From Elusimicrobiota bacterium (GTDB lineage: Bacteria > Elusimicrobiota > Elusimicrobia > Elusimicrobiales > Elusimicrobiaceae): 5,322 bases of DNA. The translations under genes were made by a program, and so were the position numbers. Positions 4,594 to 5,322 of this stretch are shown here, piece after piece (positions within the stretch are counted from its first letter, which is position 1; every line of letters starts with the position of its first letter). The stretch spans positions 1 to 5,322 of the forward strand of contig JAEXBW010000066.1 of NCBI GenBank assembly GCA_023393825.1. The letters are read 5' to 3'. Below the pieces are notes generated by a model that ran no database searches, was not told the DNA's origin, and saw only the letters and a list, made by a program, of their open reading frames with translations.

Positions 4594-5106
4594 TCAGTCT
4601 TGCGCCACGCGGGAATATAAATAGGAATCCATAATTTCGCCTTCTTTTATCATATTCTTTTTTAATACGCCCTCTAACGTAAAACCAGCCTTTTCCAGCA
4701 CGCGCATAGAGGCAGGGTTGCAGGCAAAAACCTCGGCGTAAATTCTTACCAATTTTAAATCATTAAAGGCAATACCCGCCAGTTGCTTAACAGCCGCAGT
4801 GGCATATCCGCGGCCCCAGTATGGCTGGCCTATCCAATAACCTACCTCTGCCGTAAGCCTGTAAATATCTTTTTTGGGTATTATGCCGCATGTGCCTATA
4901 AAAATATTCTCTTCGTTAAAAATACCGTAATTATAGCCAAACCCGCCCGCCTTACAAAGCTCCAAAAAGGCAACGCCATCGGCCTCTGCATAAGGGTAAG
5001 GGAAAGCGTCGCGCAAAGTGCGCGATACAGCCCTGTTATTTGCCAGCGCGGCAATATCTTTTGCAGGGACCTCAGTAATATTTCTTAAAGTGATAAGCTT
5101 GCTCAT
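4594..5106 (-). CDS. GNAT-family N-acetyltransferase, RimJ/RimL type
   Basis: The 170-residue protein has the length and layout of the Acetyltransf_3 (RimJ/RimL/SpeG-like) group, which moves an acetyl group from acetyl-CoA to a protein N-terminus, polyamine or small amine. Motif A is clear: EVGYWIGQPYWGRGYATAAV (about 87-106), with the pyrophosphate-binding Q/R-x-x-G-x-G/A in the form YWGRGYAT. Motif B follows as VFACNPASMRVLEKAGFTLEG (about 126-146), where NPAS-R-LEK-GF is typical of the group. The substrate cannot be read from sequence. The start at 5106 is the only ATG before motif A, but no Shine-Dalgarno lies upstream. TATAAC at 5115-5120 is only 8 bases from the ATG, which suggests a leaderless or near-leaderless message. 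It is monocistronic, bounded by terminators on both sides. Confidence 0.92.
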   Translation of the reverse strand: MSKLITLRNITEVPAKDIAALANNRAVSRTLRDAFPYPYAEADGVAFLELCKAGGFGYNYGIFNEENIFIGTCGIIPKKDIYRLTAEVGYWIGQPYWGRGYATAAVKQLAGIAFNDLKLVRIYAEVFACNPASMRVLEKAGFTLEGVLKKNMIKEGEIMDSYLYSRVAQD

Positions 5107-5114
5107 AAATATAT

Positions 5115-5120
5115 GTTATA
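5115..5120 (-). promoter_or_regulatory. Candidate -10 for a near-leaderless acetyltransferase mRNA
   Basis: TATAAC on the minus strand matches TATAAT at five of six positions. Normal start-site spacing would put the first transcribed base at or within about two bases of the ATG at 5106. No good -35 is seen. Confidence 0.35.
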
Positions 5121-5131
5121 AAAAATTTAAT

Positions 5132-5164
5132 AAAAAAAGCCGCCCGCCTAAAAACACGGACGGC
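5132..5164 (-). terminator. Intrinsic terminator of the right-edge gene
   Basis: On the minus strand GCCGTCCG pairs with CGGGCGGC (8 bp, one T-G pair) around a 10-base loop and runs directly into T7 (5132-5138). It begins 18 bases after the stop of the partial gene, and separates that gene from the acetyltransferase gene. Confidence 0.85.
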
Positions 5165-5182
5165 CCTTTGCCTGTATAACAG

Positions 5183-5322
5183 CTAAAAAATACCGAAAAC
5201 TCTGCGCGGACGAGTGTTAAAAAACTCTGCTTCTATTTCCTTATAAACATCTTCTATATGCCTTGCGCGCGGGCCGCTTACATTTATATCCTCTACCGAG
5301 TTGTTGTATATATGAAAGATAA
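5183..5322 (-). CDS. C-terminal end of an unrecognised protein, cut by the right edge
   Basis: A minus-strand frame enters from the right edge and gives 45 residues before TAG at 5183-5185. Its end is EAEFFNTRPRRVFGIF. Protein-like composition and the intrinsic terminator placed just after the stop support a real gene. The visible part is charged and soluble-looking, with a probable helix (ARHIEDVYKEIEAEFF). I do not recognise the family. Confidence 0.75.
   Translation of the reverse strand, partial: IFHIYNNSVEDINVSGPRARHIEDVYKEIEAEFFNTRPRRVFGIF

Noticed and set aside
4783..5088. 101-codon plus-strand open frame
   Set aside because: Antisense to the GNAT gene with its clear acetyl-CoA motif.
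1..5322. CRISPR array, IS element, toxin-antitoxin pair or defence system
   Set aside because: No regularly spaced repeats, transposase or integrase, terminal inverted repeats enclosing a transposase, or paired small genes were seen on either strand.

Overview
This 5.3-kb window looks like ordinary bacterial chromosome. AT-rich intergenic spacers separate short transcription units on both strands. The best lineage clue is one lone, cysteine-rich, pilin-like protein. Its layout resembles the pseudopilin-type proteins that I recall as numerous in Elusimicrobiota (Elusimicrobium-like gut bacteria). That assignment is tentative, because no rRNA or marker gene is present.

Left part (1-1950, minus strand): a two-gene unit, ridA followed 22 bases later by a GH77 4-alpha-glucanotransferase (malQ) that runs off the left edge. 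RidA removes reactive enamine/imine intermediates, and MalQ rearranges alpha-1,4-glucans. They are probably co-transcribed, but no shared pathway is evident. Centre-left (2108-2845, plus strand): a complete RNase Z-like metallo-beta-lactamase-fold hydrolase, divergent from ridA.

Centre (2846-3362): a 320-base gene-free stretch, GC-rich at first and then AT-rich, with two good promoter candidates and several hairpins. It leads into a tRNA-Lys(TTT)/tRNA-Glu(TTC) pair closed by a strong intrinsic terminator.

Centre-right (3363-4480): the most unusual part. A GC-richer, hairpin-dense segment of about 240 bases follows the tRNA terminator. Next comes the pilin-like gene on the minus strand, with its own promoter and terminator. 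The 3' end of tRNA-Glu (14 bases, TCCTAGGGGGCGTT) recurs exactly at 4466-4479, and a shortened version lies at 3539-3549. This is the pattern expected if a small element or gene cassette had entered at the tRNA-Glu 3' end, but no integrase is visible.

Right part (4480-5322, minus strand): a bidirectional terminator, a RimJ/RimL-type GNAT acetyltransferase with no Shine-Dalgarno and a possibly leaderless mRNA, an intrinsic terminator, and the last 45 codons of an unrecognised gene cut by the right edge.
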